A stretch of 64,000 nt of DNA from G942493375 sp942493375 (GCA_942493375.1 OW818698.1:4216001-4280000); one strand, 5' to 3'. Shown: positions 1 to 9,898, numbered from the stretch's first letter. Notes: generated by a model from the letters alone, not told the origin. Made by a program: numbers and translations.

Positions 1-790
1 AACATTCCCTAAGATATAATGCATTAATAAATCCATTGTAGTAGCAGTTATTTATTCCATATAATGGATGCTCACTCGACATACCTATAGTTGCCACTGT
101 TCTGCTATTCTCCCACCCCTTTGCTTTATCCCTGAAATTGAGATTGAGAACTTTTGAACATAAGCGGTTCTCAATCCAGGTTATATATTTGGCAAACACT
201 TTAGGTGAAGGGACACCGTGACACACAAGATCACAAGTAATAAGATTAGGATAATCTTTCACAAGATACTTGTATAACCCCGCAACTTGACATGGCGTGC
301 CGACAAAAAGCACAGGCGTCTCTGCCTCGACAGCAGTGCGAACATTTTGGAACGCAAGACCTATTTCACTCTGAACATACTTGGATCGTCTGAGATCATC
401 CAGGTGAAACTTGTTATTGGTATGAGTATGTCGGACATGCATATTTAGGTCATAAGCGGCACCAAATACCATACCGTCTTGAGCAAGAACCGATTCCGCA
501 AAAACAGAAAATACTCCTCCAGATGAACTCTGTCTTCGAACGTTGTCATCCTTATGCCAACAAGCAAATACGCGTGGCGATACTTCCCGAGACAATTCCG
601 GTTTTGCAATAATCGGACAAGCATTTCGACACAAGCCACACTGGACGCATCTTACTTGGTCAATCTCAGGACTAAGAAATCCTTCTTTATCTTCAGTCAT
701 ATGAATGCATTGTAAAGGACAAGCATTGTGACAAGCTTCACAACCAGTACATAACTGCTTTTCACAAAGCAATGTTGGTGATTCCGTCAT
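1..790 (-). CDS. Coenzyme F420 hydrogenase/dehydrogenase beta-subunit-like iron-sulfur protein (3' end outside window)
   Basis: I translated this directly; the frame is open from the ATG at 790 to the window edge (about 263 codons), so the C-terminus is missing. Two 4Fe-4S ferredoxin motifs lie at the N-terminus: C14-x2-C17-x2-C20-x3-C24-P and C48-x2-C51-x2-C54-x3-C58-P. A typical SSSGGVFS segment and a VGTPCQVAG segment follow, both characteristic of the FrhB/FdhB domain family. Such proteins are common in polysaccharide clusters beside pyruvyl transferases, where they are presumed to carry out a redox step on a sugar or lipid carrier; the reaction is not known. The start overlaps the stop of the upstream gene by 4 nt (ATGA), so it is the last visible gene of the EPS operon. 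Family assignment is firm, function inferred. Confidence 0.85.
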   Translation of the reverse strand, partial: MTESPTLLCEKQLCTGCEACHNACPLQCIHMTEDKEGFLSPEIDQVRCVQCGLCRNACPIIAKPELSREVSPRVFACWHKDDNVRRQSSSGGVFSVFAESVLAQDGMVFGAAYDLNMHVRHTHTNNKFHLDDLRRSKYVQSEIGLAFQNVRTAVEAETPVLFVGTPCQVAGLYKYLVKDYPNLITCDLVCHGVPSPKVFAKYITWIENRLCSKVLNLNFRDKAKGWENSRTVATIGMSSEHPLYGINNCYYNGFINALYLREC

Positions 791-1920
791 TCGGTTATGC
801 TCCTAAGCAAGAAATCAATTGACTCTGATCTCAGCTTTTCAAGTATTTCGGCTGAAGTGGTAAAATCGGATGACGAATTTATTGCTGACGGAAATGCCTC
901 TCCTTCAACTACTATGTGATCACTTAACCTCAGGCTTTCAAGGAAACTGATTAGCCGGCCTTTATTCGCTTTTCCTTCCTTGATGATGGTCATAAATGGT
1001 TTATGGAACTGTACTGCAAATACCGTACCATGGAATGAATTGGTAATAACATATTTGGCATTTTGAAATAAGCCAAGAAACTCTGATGGACCTGCATCGC
1101 AAATGCCAATACACTGTTGCTGATTGAATTTAATGCTTTTACCAATCCTCACAAGAGGATAGCCTAAAACCTTTGCAACTTGGAAAGCTAACTTGGTAGC
1201 ATAAGGAGAATAAGTAACATTATAAGACAGAACATAAGGTTTCTTCACGTCGGGTTGTATTGCGATATTACCCCATTCCTTATCTGTAAGCAATAATGTA
1301 GGATCCAGAACATGCTCTGCTGTGCGTCCTGTTAAGTGCTTTACTATGTCCACTCCTTGCTTCTCACGCACAGACAGGTATTGAATACAGTTTAAACTCT
1401 TGGTGTAGGTCTGTTTAGCTGATTCATGAATTGTTGATACACCAAAACTAGATGCATATGAAATAGTTTTCTTTCCTTTTGGCGCAAATGTCAGGAAATA
1501 AGGTTCAAGTGATGAACCAGTTCTCGGATTCCAGACCTGATCGCTGCCAACCATAAATACATCATAATCAAAATGTTCAGCATAAAGCTCATCGAAGCTT
1601 CTATATGTTTTAGGAGAGAGTTTAGTGTTTTCCCGATGAAATTGCTGGAAGTGATTAATGCGATGACGTGCACTTTTCCTGGTCATCAAATCGAATCTAG
1701 ATTTCCATAACAGAATATTCTCTTTCATAATGTTAATGAAACCAATGGATACGATAGGACGCGAACGAAGTGTAGCAATATGATCTGGATGCTTGTAGTA
1801 AAGATAATCTATGACTTCGCTTTCAAACCCAAGCATTTCCAGCTTCTTTTGAAGAGCAAATGCTTGAAGTTCGGCTCCGAAGTTATTAACCTTCAATATG
1901 GTAACTATTCCAATACGCAT
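787..1920 (-). CDS. Polysaccharide pyruvyl transferase family protein
   Basis: About 377 residues of the WcaK/CsaB pyruvyl transferase family, which adds ketal-pyruvate to sugars of surface polymers using PEP. Visible signatures are GSDQVWNP near residue 125 and NSFHGTVFA near residue 293, both typical of the family. I chose the ATG at 1920 (MRIGIVTILK...) because the protein then begins directly with the first Rossmann strand; an in-frame ATG at 1980 would add 20 residues overlapping the upstream glycosyltransferase and has no ribosome binding site. It ends in a 4-nt overlap with the FrhB-like gene. Pairing of these two families is a recurrent feature of exopolysaccharide loci, so the two probably act on the same polymer. 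Acceptor unknown. Confidence 0.87.
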   Translation of the reverse strand: MRIGIVTILKVNNFGAELQAFALQKKLEMLGFESEVIDYLYYKHPDHIATLRSRPIVSIGFINIMKENILLWKSRFDLMTRKSARHRINHFQQFHRENTKLSPKTYRSFDELYAEHFDYDVFMVGSDQVWNPRTGSSLEPYFLTFAPKGKKTISYASSFGVSTIHESAKQTYTKSLNCIQYLSVREKQGVDIVKHLTGRTAEHVLDPTLLLTDKEWGNIAIQPDVKKPYVLSYNVTYSPYATKLAFQVAKVLGYPLVRIGKSIKFNQQQCIGICDAGPSEFLGLFQNAKYVITNSFHGTVFAVQFHKPFMTIIKEGKANKGRLISFLESLRLSDHIVVEGEAFPSAINSSSDFTTSAEILEKLRSESIDFLLRSITE

Positions 1921-1945
1921 ATATTCACTCTGGTTACTCAAAAAA

Positions 1946-3148
1946 TCAGACAAGGCCACACTGATATGGGTCACTGACACAGTTGATGAAGCTTGGCTTC
2001 CCTATGTCGTGAAGCATCCATTTATACATTTCAATACTCATATCACCACAACTGTCCAGACTATACCGATTCTTAACTAATTGTCTGCCGTTCTCTCCCA
2101 TTCTGTGAAGCACATGTGCTGGCATTCTAGTCGCTTCATCAATGGCTGTAGTTATACCTGATACATCCGTACTCACCCACCATCCACATTTGAAGTCCAA
2201 TAAATCACTCCAAGGTGTCCCAAAAGTGGCAATGGCAGGTACTCCAGCATTCAGTGCCTCTGCTACTACAACACCGAAATTCTCACTGTAAGAAGGTAAT
2301 ATAAAAAGGTCACTCGACTTGATAAGTTTGTCCTTTTCATCCCCATCTACGAACCCTACAAAATGCACACAGTCTACCAAACCGAGTTTCACAACCTTGG
2401 AACGCAAGAGCTGTAGGAACTGCTCATCTCCGCTGCCAGCAATATCCAGCATCCAGCCATTGCGAAAATACGGCACTTGCGCCACTGCTTCTAGAAGCAT
2501 CTCAAGTCCCTTTTCAGGGATAATTCTCGAAAGAAAGAGTAAACGTCTTTTGTTGTGATGTTTGCTACCCATTTCAATTGGTCGCGGGTTGTAAGAAGTG
2601 ATATCAATCCCATTTGGTATTATAGCCACTGGATTAACAAGCCCTACAGCCCTAATACTCTTAGATTCTTTGTCTGAACAAGCATGTATACAACTCGCAT
2701 GACGAAACAAGTAGTTTGCATACACAACCCCAGCGATCCATTTCTTGATTCTACCCTGACGGAAATAATAAGGTTCAAGAGCACCGTGTGGAGAAATCAC
2801 AAAAGGCTTGTTTGTCACATGATGCCATAGATATGTCACCCTGCCAAACAAACCCCAGATAGCGTGTTGGTGCATGACATCAAATGTATTACCCATGCCA
2901 CTAACAATAGCACGTTCCATGTCCGGTGAGTATATCAGGCTGCGAGGTCCCACCCGATCAAATGTTTGGAAACAGTTATGATCAATTCCTGATATTTTAC
3001 TGGCCCAGTCAATGCTATTTCTAAACCCGGATGACCATATGTGAACTCGATGTCCAGCTTCAATCTGCCGTCGTGCTAGATTAAGTACTACTCTTGACAC
3101 GCCAAAACTAGTTGGGCCTATCCCAATGGCTAAGTGAAGAATATTCAA
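1946..3148 (-). CDS. GT4 family glycosyltransferase
   Basis: About 400 residues with the GT-B fold of glycosyltransferase family 4. The N-terminal acceptor domain begins LNILHLAIGIGPTSFG; the C-terminal nucleotide-sugar domain has LSRIIPEKGLEMLL and the retaining EX7E motif in SENFGVVVAEALNAG. I place the start at a TTG at 3148 that overlaps the TGA of the upstream gene (TTGA) and has a GGAGGGG ribosome binding site 9 nt upstream; a GTG at 3166 would add six residues but lies upstream of that site. Transfers a sugar to a lipid-linked repeat-unit intermediate at the cytoplasmic face. Donor and linkage cannot be read from sequence. Confidence 0.88.
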   Translation of the reverse strand: MNILHLAIGIGPTSFGVSRVVLNLARRQIEAGHRVHIWSSGFRNSIDWASKISGIDHNCFQTFDRVGPRSLIYSPDMERAIVSGMGNTFDVMHQHAIWGLFGRVTYLWHHVTNKPFVISPHGALEPYYFRQGRIKKWIAGVVYANYLFRHASCIHACSDKESKSIRAVGLVNPVAIIPNGIDITSYNPRPIEMGSKHHNKRRLLFLSRIIPEKGLEMLLEAVAQVPYFRNGWMLDIAGSGDEQFLQLLRSKVVKLGLVDCVHFVGFVDGDEKDKLIKSSDLFILPSYSENFGVVVAEALNAGVPAIATFGTPWSDLLDFKCGWWVSTDVSGITTAIDEATRMPAHVLHRMGENGRQLVKNRYSLDSCGDMSIEMYKWMLHDIGKPSFINCVSDPYQCGLV

Positions 3149-4260
3149 ATTAGTAATCCCCTCCACGGCGCATTTGGTCTTACTCCACCTTCATATATGT
3201 GCTCTAGTACAAGGCTGACATATTTCGCCACAGACTCCCCGGTTATGCAGTCAGACCATTCTCGAACATAATGTCTATGTGTGATATCCGGCTTTCCACA
3301 GTCCATCATATCCGATAGAGCGATAGAGCAGGACATTACTGAACCGGAGTGAAATACTCTCCCCAACATGGAATCGCGAACAAGATCACAAGATCCACAG
3401 GCATCAGAACAAATTACAGGAACCCCAGTCATCAGTGATTCATTAACTACTGCTCCCCATCCATCATATTCACTGGGTAATACGAGAAGATCACTCGCTG
3501 CAACCTGTTCTATGACCGCATTATGCTCCTGATATCCGTACCAAGATATACGTTCCGAAATCCCCAAATATTCTGCAAGAGCCCTTAAATGCTTATACTC
3601 TGGCCCATCTCCTAAAATCGAGAGTGCCCAACATCTATCTTGTAATCTCGATAGTGCTTGAATGAGCAAATCAACTCTCTTTAGTCTAATCAATGATCCA
3701 ACATAAGAAATCCGAAATGACCCCGGAGACGACTCACGAATTTCCGTTTGAATTCTATCTACCGCGTAACAGAATGGAAAAACTTTCATTCGTGAATATC
3801 CGCTATCAGTATACCAGTCCACCCCAGTTTGTCCCATTGCCAATATAAAATCCACGCCCTTACGCAACCACAAGGAATCCCAGTAATATATGCATCTCCG
3901 GATCATACCTGCAATGCTTCTAGGATCACCAGGTTCAACCACAAATCCCATTCGCCTGCCATATTTTAAGCATGCTTTTGCAACCGCCAAGCCTGTTTTA
4001 CATCCTCGAATTCCAGTCATCAAATGAACTGCCTCCAGACTCTGGCTTGCAACAAACTCTTGCACATCCACCTCTATAGATTTCAGAACCCTGACTCCGG
4101 TCATGTCCGGAACCTGCCATCCCATAGCTTTCCTAACAGGTGATTCCATATGATCCACGACAAGGGTGGTCTTGTGTCCCATATTAGCTAGTGCTCGCAT
4201 CATGGCAGCCTGATGAGGGCTGGGTATACTCTGCCAGAAAAACAAGTTTAATGCGGACAA
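3145..4260 (-). CDS. GT4 family glycosyltransferase
   Basis: 371 residues, GT-B fold. The C-terminal donor domain shows VGSLIRLKRVDLLIQAL, an ILGDGPE segment and the EX7E motif in EYDGWGAVVNESLMTGVPVI, diagnostic of GT4. The start codon is TTG at 4260, preceded by GGAG at a 7-nt spacing. Its 3' end overlaps the next glycosyltransferase by the TTGA junction, implying translational coupling. It lies downstream of the polymerase/ligase-like membrane protein in the EPS operon and presumably adds one residue of the repeat unit. Specificity unknown. Confidence 0.87.
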   Translation of the reverse strand: MSALNLFFWQSIPSPHQAAMMRALANMGHKTTLVVDHMESPVRKAMGWQVPDMTGVRVLKSIEVDVQEFVASQSLEAVHLMTGIRGCKTGLAVAKACLKYGRRMGFVVEPGDPRSIAGMIRRCIYYWDSLWLRKGVDFILAMGQTGVDWYTDSGYSRMKVFPFCYAVDRIQTEIRESSPGSFRISYVGSLIRLKRVDLLIQALSRLQDRCWALSILGDGPEYKHLRALAEYLGISERISWYGYQEHNAVIEQVAASDLLVLPSEYDGWGAVVNESLMTGVPVICSDACGSCDLVRDSMLGRVFHSGSVMSCSIALSDMMDCGKPDITHRHYVREWSDCITGESVAKYVSLVLEHIYEGGVRPNAPWRGLLI

Positions 4261-4301
4261 ATTGGAGCTCCATTCCTCACAGGATTCACATTCAATTGCA
4301 A

Positions 4302-5669
4302 CTACTCAGGATATCTTATGGCAGCATAATATGCTAGGGCATATATGAGCCAATGATACATTCCTACACCACCTGTAGAGAAGAACACATATTCTCCGAA
4401 ATTAATAAAGAAACACACTGCTGCCAGTCCAAGAAACGGTGCGGCTCCTCTTGAAAAGAGCGGTTTCAAGTAAATATAGATAAAAAATAACAAAAATACA
4501 GTGCCCAAGACACCCAACTGCGCCGGTGCAGCACCGTAAATTACTCCTGCTTCAACTGGGGCTGTCAAAGGTATGTTGAAAGTGGGATCTCGTTTAACGC
4601 TAAACTCTTCTCCATCCATCGCAAGCCCAAATCCCTTTCCGAACACAGGATGATTCTCGAATGTACGCTGTGCATGCTCTATTTTCCCACCTCTTGTTGC
4701 CAGAACGTCTATCTTAGCACCATATTTGTGGGTAAAGACACTTGCCATTTCACTTATGTTTCCCGATGATAATATGTTCAAGACAATAATCACACCAACA
4801 AGAGTTGCTAATCGGGGTATGAATCTGGCCCGAATTACTGCTCCAGATGCCCCTCTAGCATAATACACACATGCTACGCCTATAAGCGCTAGCAGAAAAG
4901 CGAATACTGCGGTTCTCGAACTACTTAAATATGCCAGATATAATCCAAGTATTATGAGGCACTTTTGCCATGTTGAAAGCTTTAGACCTAACAACCAACG
5001 CATCATAAGATAAAGAAGAATTGGTACTATGAACGATGCAAAGTCTTGACTATGATTAAGTATCCCCATAAATAAACCAGCTTCGATATATCCAGTTCCC
5101 GATTTTATAAGTAATGCACTAAACATTACAATAACAGCCCAGACAGTGTAGAACCAGGATGTTATGTAGGGCAAACTCAAGTCGGCTGAACCTAGTGCAT
5201 ACATTGCTCCTAAGGCTCCGATCGCAAATGTAAACAATTTAAAAAGTGACATCTCCGGATTCGCTCCTGCAATGGCAGAAGTTATACCTTCCACACCAAT
5301 AAAAAATACTAGTGGTAATAGCCAAGCAATATTTTGTTTTTGTCTTGTGTCGGCTGCTTTATGACTATGTATGATAGCAGAGGACGAAGCTGTTAAAAGG
5401 ACTATCCACTTGGCTGCACTATTGAATGCAACAGGAAAATAGTTGTAATTCAGATAGCTCATAAGTGAAACCAAGGTCATTGCTTGGATGGCACACTTTG
5501 AATTTCGCATTGACCAAATCAACAACCCAAAGCCTGTTATTAGACTGGCTGGTTGACCAAATCTCTGGAATGCAATAACTAAAACAACGCCTAGTGCTTC
5601 ACGCCAAAGAAAGATTGGATAGAATGAATCGAGCGAAGTTATTGATCTACTGGATAAATACTTATTCAT
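4302..5669 (-). CDS. O-antigen ligase / polymerase-like polytopic membrane protein
   Basis: About 455 residues with roughly a dozen predicted membrane helices and a larger hydrophilic loop in the second half (including HPVFGKGFGLAMDG), the layout of Wzy polymerases and WaaL ligases. The HPVFGKGFG segment resembles the conserved periplasmic loop of the Wzy_C family. The start is the ATG at 5669, which overlaps the upstream TGA as ATGA; an ATG four codons earlier is possible but lacks a better ribosome binding site. In this operon it most likely polymerises repeat units at the outer face of the inner membrane. Polymerase versus ligase cannot be told from sequence. Confidence 0.82.
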   Translation of the reverse strand: MNKYLSSRSITSLDSFYPIFLWREALGVVLVIAFQRFGQPASLITGFGLLIWSMRNSKCAIQAMTLVSLMSYLNYNYFPVAFNSAAKWIVLLTASSSAIIHSHKAADTRQKQNIAWLLPLVFFIGVEGITSAIAGANPEMSLFKLFTFAIGALGAMYALGSADLSLPYITSWFYTVWAVIVMFSALLIKSGTGYIEAGLFMGILNHSQDFASFIVPILLYLMMRWLLGLKLSTWQKCLIILGLYLAYLSSSRTAVFAFLLALIGVACVYYARGASGAVIRARFIPRLATLVGVIIVLNILSSGNISEMASVFTHKYGAKIDVLATRGGKIEHAQRTFENHPVFGKGFGLAMDGEEFSVKRDPTFNIPLTAPVEAGVIYGAAPAQLGVLGTVFLLFFIYIYLKPLFSRGAAPFLGLAAVCFFINFGEYVFFSTGGVGMYHWLIYALAYYAAIRYPE

Positions 5670-6814
5670 TTGCCAATGCACTTCAAAAAAGCTTCTTCAT
5701 AGTAATCTATTACATTATCAAGAGTGTAGGGCTGCCAACTATCTGCCGGAGGAGTAATTCCTTTTCCATTCAGAACCATCAACATACCCTCCGCTAGTGC
5801 TGTTACATTGTCCGGATCAACCAATATACCAAAACGACCGTTTTGTAATATCTCGGGAGGTCCTGAAGGGCAATTGGTTGAAACTATTGGAACACCACAT
5901 GCAAGCGCTTCAACCAATACAACAGAGAATGATTCACAGTGAGAAGAGATAACAAATATATCTGCTTTATTCAACTCCGCAGGTAGATTAACAGTATATC
6001 CAGGAAATGATATACTCTCAGATGTGCCAAGTTGCTTTGCAAGGGCTTTTAGTCTTTCTGTTTCAGATCCCTCGCCGAATATTATCAATCTGCTATCAAT
6101 CTGCTCTCTGAGCTCAGAGAAACTTTTTATCAATACATCGTAACCTTTAAATGGAACATGTGCACCTGCAGCCACAATAACGGGAGTCGTCTTATTTATC
6201 AGCCAGGGATGCTTCGGTTCTTCCTCTCTCTTTTCAATGAAACAATCATCAACAACCGGGTTATATACCACGGAAATTTTTGTATGAGGAAAAGTACCTG
6301 CCTTTACCAGAGCGTCAGAAACACCTTGCGAAACCACCATAACATGATCTGCCTGATTATTTGCCCAATTTGTTGCCCATTTAGCAATCCAACTATACTT
6401 ATATGCAATCTTAGACTTCGATTGGTTCATACCTATACCGCTGGTATGCACTACTGGTAATAGGTGAGGTTGCTGAGAATGCGACATCAATCTTACAGCA
6501 AGAGCACAAGCGGGTTCATAATTACTGGACATTGGCATAACAATATCTGGTCGAAAATTCCACATATAGCTTGCTAGCGCAAGTATATTCCTCGAAGCTT
6601 TTTGTTGTGGAAGATGAATCATCTGCACAGAATCTGGTAAAACAAATGGAGATAAGTCAGGGCGTTCACGCTGGATTTTCTCGTGATAGGCTGATACAAC
6701 AACATGCACATCATGACCACGTTGTGACAATCCTTTTGCTACCAATGAAGTAACATATTGTGCACCTAGTCTATACATGTCTTGAATAACTAAAGAGATT
6801 TTAAGCCTATTCAT
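5666..6814 (-). CDS. GT4 family glycosyltransferase
   Basis: 382 residues, GT-B fold. An N-terminal domain with GLSQRGHDVHVVVSAYHE is followed by a donor domain with VIVAAGAHVPFKGYDVLI, IIFGEGSE and the EX7E motif in CESFSVVLVEALACGVPIV, typical of GT4 retaining enzymes. The ATG at 6814 has AGGAG about 10 nt upstream. The stop is fused to the start of the membrane polymerase (ATGA), so the two are translationally coupled. Its role is addition of a sugar in EPS repeat-unit assembly; donor and acceptor unknown. Confidence 0.88.
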   Translation of the reverse strand: MNRLKISLVIQDMYRLGAQYVTSLVAKGLSQRGHDVHVVVSAYHEKIQRERPDLSPFVLPDSVQMIHLPQQKASRNILALASYMWNFRPDIVMPMSSNYEPACALAVRLMSHSQQPHLLPVVHTSGIGMNQSKSKIAYKYSWIAKWATNWANNQADHVMVVSQGVSDALVKAGTFPHTKISVVYNPVVDDCFIEKREEEPKHPWLINKTTPVIVAAGAHVPFKGYDVLIKSFSELREQIDSRLIIFGEGSETERLKALAKQLGTSESISFPGYTVNLPAELNKADIFVISSHCESFSVVLVEALACGVPIVSTNCPSGPPEILQNGRFGILVDPDNVTALAEGMLMVLNGKGITPPADSWQPYTLDNVIDYYEEAFLKCIGK

Positions 6815-6904
6815 GTTTCTGATTCTCCTGCTACAGAATGAAAACTGGAATGGACATATTGTGGAGATTATTAGTCTGCGCTTAATATATCTTTCTACCC
6901 TTCC

Positions 6905-7441
6905 CTATACTGGTATTGGTTCAGTCGACCACTCACCCGTCTGTATATCCCAATACCTGATGGGCCTACAGGGAATACCCACAGCTAAACAATAAGGTGG
7001 AATGTCATTTACAACCACGCTTCCAGCACCTATCACAGACTTATTACCTATGGTTACACCCCCGACAATGTTACAACCCGCGCCAACCCATACTCCATCT
7101 TCTATGGAAATAGGAAGACAGTATCCTCGACCAGCTGAGTGTTTACCAACCATATCTATCTCATGCGTACCTGTAAGAACGTTAGTTCTTGGTGCAATGT
7201 CTACATTAGAGCCTATCTTAACAGGACCTTCAGATGAACCCGCTATGTAGACATCATGACCGATAAAGGTATCCTCTCCAATGGATATGTCAGAGCCCCA
7301 GAATGATGCTGATGACACTATACGAGCATTGGGATGGACATCTAGACCACATGATTTCCATATCCTGGCTTTTAGAGCAAAGCACCGGGAAGGAGGTAGT
7401 AGCCTCACAAAAGCATTGGCCAAATAAAGCATCTGGCTCAC
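6905..7441 (-). CDS. Left-handed beta-helix acyltransferase (hexapeptide-repeat O-acetyltransferase)
   Basis: 178 residues dominated by imperfect hexapeptide repeats ([LIV]-G-x4), for example ISIGEDTFIGHDVYIAG, VWVGAGCNIVGGVTIG and KSVIGAGSVVVNDIP. A TGTHEID segment supplies the likely catalytic histidine. This is the WcaF/maltose acetyltransferase type, which uses acetyl-CoA to modify sugars as a trimer. The start is GTG at 7441 with GAGGG 7 nt upstream. Lying between the chain-length kinase and the glycosyltransferases, it most plausibly O-acetylates the exopolysaccharide or a precursor. Acceptor unknown. Confidence 0.85.
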   Translation of the reverse strand: MSQMLYLANAFVRLLPPSRCFALKARIWKSCGLDVHPNARIVSSASFWGSDISIGEDTFIGHDVYIAGSSEGPVKIGSNVDIAPRTNVLTGTHEIDMVGKHSAGRGYCLPISIEDGVWVGAGCNIVGGVTIGNKSVIGAGSVVVNDIPPYCLAVGIPCRPIRYWDIQTGEWSTEPIPV

Positions 7442-7561
7442 AGCATTACCCTCAGCACATTAGCTGATTGTTTTAGCGTCGGATAAAACGAGGGCAGCAT
7501 CAGTATTAGCATTTTTGTTGTGTCATCCATGACGGGTATCCATGTTTGTGAGACGGGAGAT

Positions 7562-7623
7562 GTGAAGGGTTAAGGGTGAAAGTTTTGCTCCTTACACTTT
7601 ACTCTTTACACCTTACCCTTCAC
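7562..7623. repeat. Imperfect palindrome in EPS operon gap
   Basis: The left arm GTGAAGGGTTAAGGGTGAAAG (7562-7582) is matched by its near reverse complement at 7604-7623, separated by about 21 nt. It fills the roughly 200-nt gap between the BY-kinase gene and the acyltransferase. It could form a long hairpin in the operon mRNA and tune expression, or be a dispersed repeat. No second copy was seen in this window. Confidence 0.6.
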
Positions 7624-7639
7624 GTCTTACCTCTTACGT

Positions 7640-9898
7640 CTATTCCACCTCTGTTATTGATGTTGTTTGTTCCTGCTTGCTGTGTTTGTTCCATTTAGGA
7701 AGATCATAATCCTCAGATGCATAATAATCATATCCGCGCGGATTCATGTTAAACCGGTTGATCACATAGCCAATCAATGGAGCATGGACCTTAGTTAGCA
7801 TTCGGAAACCTTCGTCCAGTCTCTTCTTTAGGGTATGGTCAATCGAAGCAACTAACAGAACGCCATCTACCAGCCTGGATATAATCTGCATATCCGAAAG
7901 CCCAGCACAAGGCGGGCAGTCCAGGATGACCATATCGTATTCATTGGCCAGCTTGTTCATTATCTCACGGCTTACCCTGGAGTTCAGGAACTCTGAGGGG
8001 TTGGCTGGGAGAGGGCCAGCTGGCAGGCAGAACAGGTTGGGCATGCTGGTGGGTATTATGGCTTCTTCTACTGAAGCTTCACCAGCTAACACATATGACA
8101 GTCCCAGGTCTGTTGGAGCTTTAATCCATTTGTAGAGTGACGGCCTCCGGAAGTCGCAGTCTATTATCAATACTTTCTTGCTGTCCATGGCTACAGTAAT
8201 AGCCAGACACAGACTTGTTGTAGATTTTCCCTCTCCATGTCCTGGGCTGCTTATAGCCAGTAGCTTCGGAGCACCATTTGGGTCGGAGTAGTATATGCTA
8301 TTGCGCAGGATTCTGAATGCTTCAAGGAAATTAGAGTGATCTTCAGTATCCACAAGCCTGGTGAATGGATTTGTAAGGCCCTTGACCCTTGGTATGACTG
8401 CCATCGGATCTTCGCCGGTGAGCCGCATCATCCGGGTTTCATCCCGTACTTTCTTGTCCAGCTTCTCAGCTATCAGAATGGACCCAGCTGCCAGCAATAA
8501 TGCAATGATTGCCAGTTGGGGAATCTTTTTACGTTTGTTATTCACTGCGGCAATTGGCGCCCATGCATTGGCTACAAAGAGTGCACCGGGAATCGTAGAC
8601 TTTTCATTTACCAGCAGTGCATATTTCTTATCTGAATAATTCTCGTAAAGTTTATTCAGGAAAGCAACTTTCTGTGCCAGGATTGAATACTGGCGTTCCT
8701 TCTCCGGCATGGCAACCAATTGCTGGCTGCGTTTGGACTTCACATTTGATAGCGCTCTTAACCTGGCTGTTGCAGCGGTATTTTCTATAGTTGCAGCTAT
8801 GTATTGATCCAGATATGGGTTGCGGTTCAGTGTCTTGGATGGTATAGTCTGCTTTGAGAATCCCTGCATCTGCTGTTGGACTGCTGCAATCTGCGAATCT
8901 ATTCTCTGCACCTCATTTGATTGAGGAGTGTAATCTTGCAGAAGAACAACCCTCTGAATGTTTAGTCTATTCAGGTTAGATTCCGCTTCTTTGTATAATG
9001 GGTTATCTACTATGGTATGGCCTTGCTGAACCTCATTGCCATCTGATTTCAACTGCTCTCTCAGTAAGGCAACTCTTTGGCTGGATGCGGCTTGCTCAAT
9101 ACGGGCTTTATCATATTCCATTTCAAGAGCAGTAACATCACCCGAAGCTTGCGATAATTGGGATTCAGGAGTGACCATATTGTTGGAACTCTTGAACTGT
9201 GCCAATTCTTTCTGCGCTGTAGCGAGCTGCACACTTATTTTGTCCAGCTCTTTCTCGACGTACTCACGCCCCTGTTTTGTTGCCTGGATTGTATAGCCCC
9301 GGTCTCTTTCTAAATAAGTTCTGGCAATAGTGTTTGAGATATTGGCAGCAATCTGGGGATCATATGCTTTAGTATTGATTGCAACAAGGTCAGAGCCTTC
9401 GGGGTTCTCTATGGTCAAAGCCCATTCTGGGAACAAAGCTCCCTGCCAGGCAAACTCATCACCAAATCCCTGGCGCATGTTGTCGTAGCCCAGTTTGTTA
9501 ATGACATCATACTGCATATCCGGACTTCTGAGAACCTCTACCTGACCTACGAGTGAACGCGATTTGGCAAGGTTGATTAGTTCATCAACATTCCTGGTCT
9601 CTTCGGTTCCACCAGTAGTGCCGCTCCTCATGCGGTCGGAAGAGACTAAAATCCAGGCGGTGGATTCATACAACGGCTTTTCTATCCATAACACGTAGAC
9701 ACCAACAGCCATCACAACAAATGCCACAATCGCTGCCAGCCACCACCGTCGGCGGAGAACATGCCAGACAACACTGATGTCAAAATCATTGCTCTGTTGT
9801 TGTCCGGTTGAGCCGTAATACGCAGCCATATCAGTCTGCGCAATACCTGCGGATGTTTGTATACCTGTTTCTTGTTCGCTTCCTACAATACTCTTCAT
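7640..9898 (-). CDS. Wzc-like tyrosine autokinase fused to Wzz chain-length domain
   Basis: 752 residues. Order: a Wzz domain with its first membrane helix near residues 52-72, a long periplasmic coiled-coil region (about 200-430), a second helix (IAIILLLAAGSILIA-like segment near 465-485), then a cytoplasmic BY-kinase. Kinase motifs are Walker A SSPGHGEGKSTTS near residue 555, Walker A' VLIIDCDFRRP and Walker B MVILDCPP. The C-terminus has a tyrosine cluster (GYDYYASEDYD), the usual autophosphorylation tail. This family controls polymer length and export of capsule or exopolysaccharide. The ATG at 9898 has AAGGA a few nt upstream. It is the first gene of the leftward EPS operon. No outer-membrane exporter (Wza) or flippase is visible, so they must lie elsewhere. 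Confidence 0.9.
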   Translation of the reverse strand: MKSIVGSEQETGIQTSAGIAQTDMAAYYGSTGQQQSNDFDISVVWHVLRRRWWLAAIVAFVVMAVGVYVLWIEKPLYESTAWILVSSDRMRSGTTGGTEETRNVDELINLAKSRSLVGQVEVLRSPDMQYDVINKLGYDNMRQGFGDEFAWQGALFPEWALTIENPEGSDLVAINTKAYDPQIAANISNTIARTYLERDRGYTIQATKQGREYVEKELDKISVQLATAQKELAQFKSSNNMVTPESQLSQASGDVTALEMEYDKARIEQAASSQRVALLREQLKSDGNEVQQGHTIVDNPLYKEAESNLNRLNIQRVVLLQDYTPQSNEVQRIDSQIAAVQQQMQGFSKQTIPSKTLNRNPYLDQYIAATIENTAATARLRALSNVKSKRSQQLVAMPEKERQYSILAQKVAFLNKLYENYSDKKYALLVNEKSTIPGALFVANAWAPIAAVNNKRKKIPQLAIIALLLAAGSILIAEKLDKKVRDETRMMRLTGEDPMAVIPRVKGLTNPFTRLVDTEDHSNFLEAFRILRNSIYYSDPNGAPKLLAISSPGHGEGKSTTSLCLAITVAMDSKKVLIIDCDFRRPSLYKWIKAPTDLGLSYVLAGEASVEEAIIPTSMPNLFCLPAGPLPANPSEFLNSRVSREIMNKLANEYDMVILDCPPCAGLSDMQIISRLVDGVLLVASIDHTLKKRLDEGFRMLTKVHAPLIGYVINRFNMNPRGYDYYASEDYDLPKWNKHSKQEQTTSITEVE

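Noticed and set aside
445..639. Minus-strand 64-codon ORF
   Set aside because: It is out of frame with, and fully inside, the F420-beta-like iron-sulfur gene, whose own frame is open from 790 to the window edge with family motifs.
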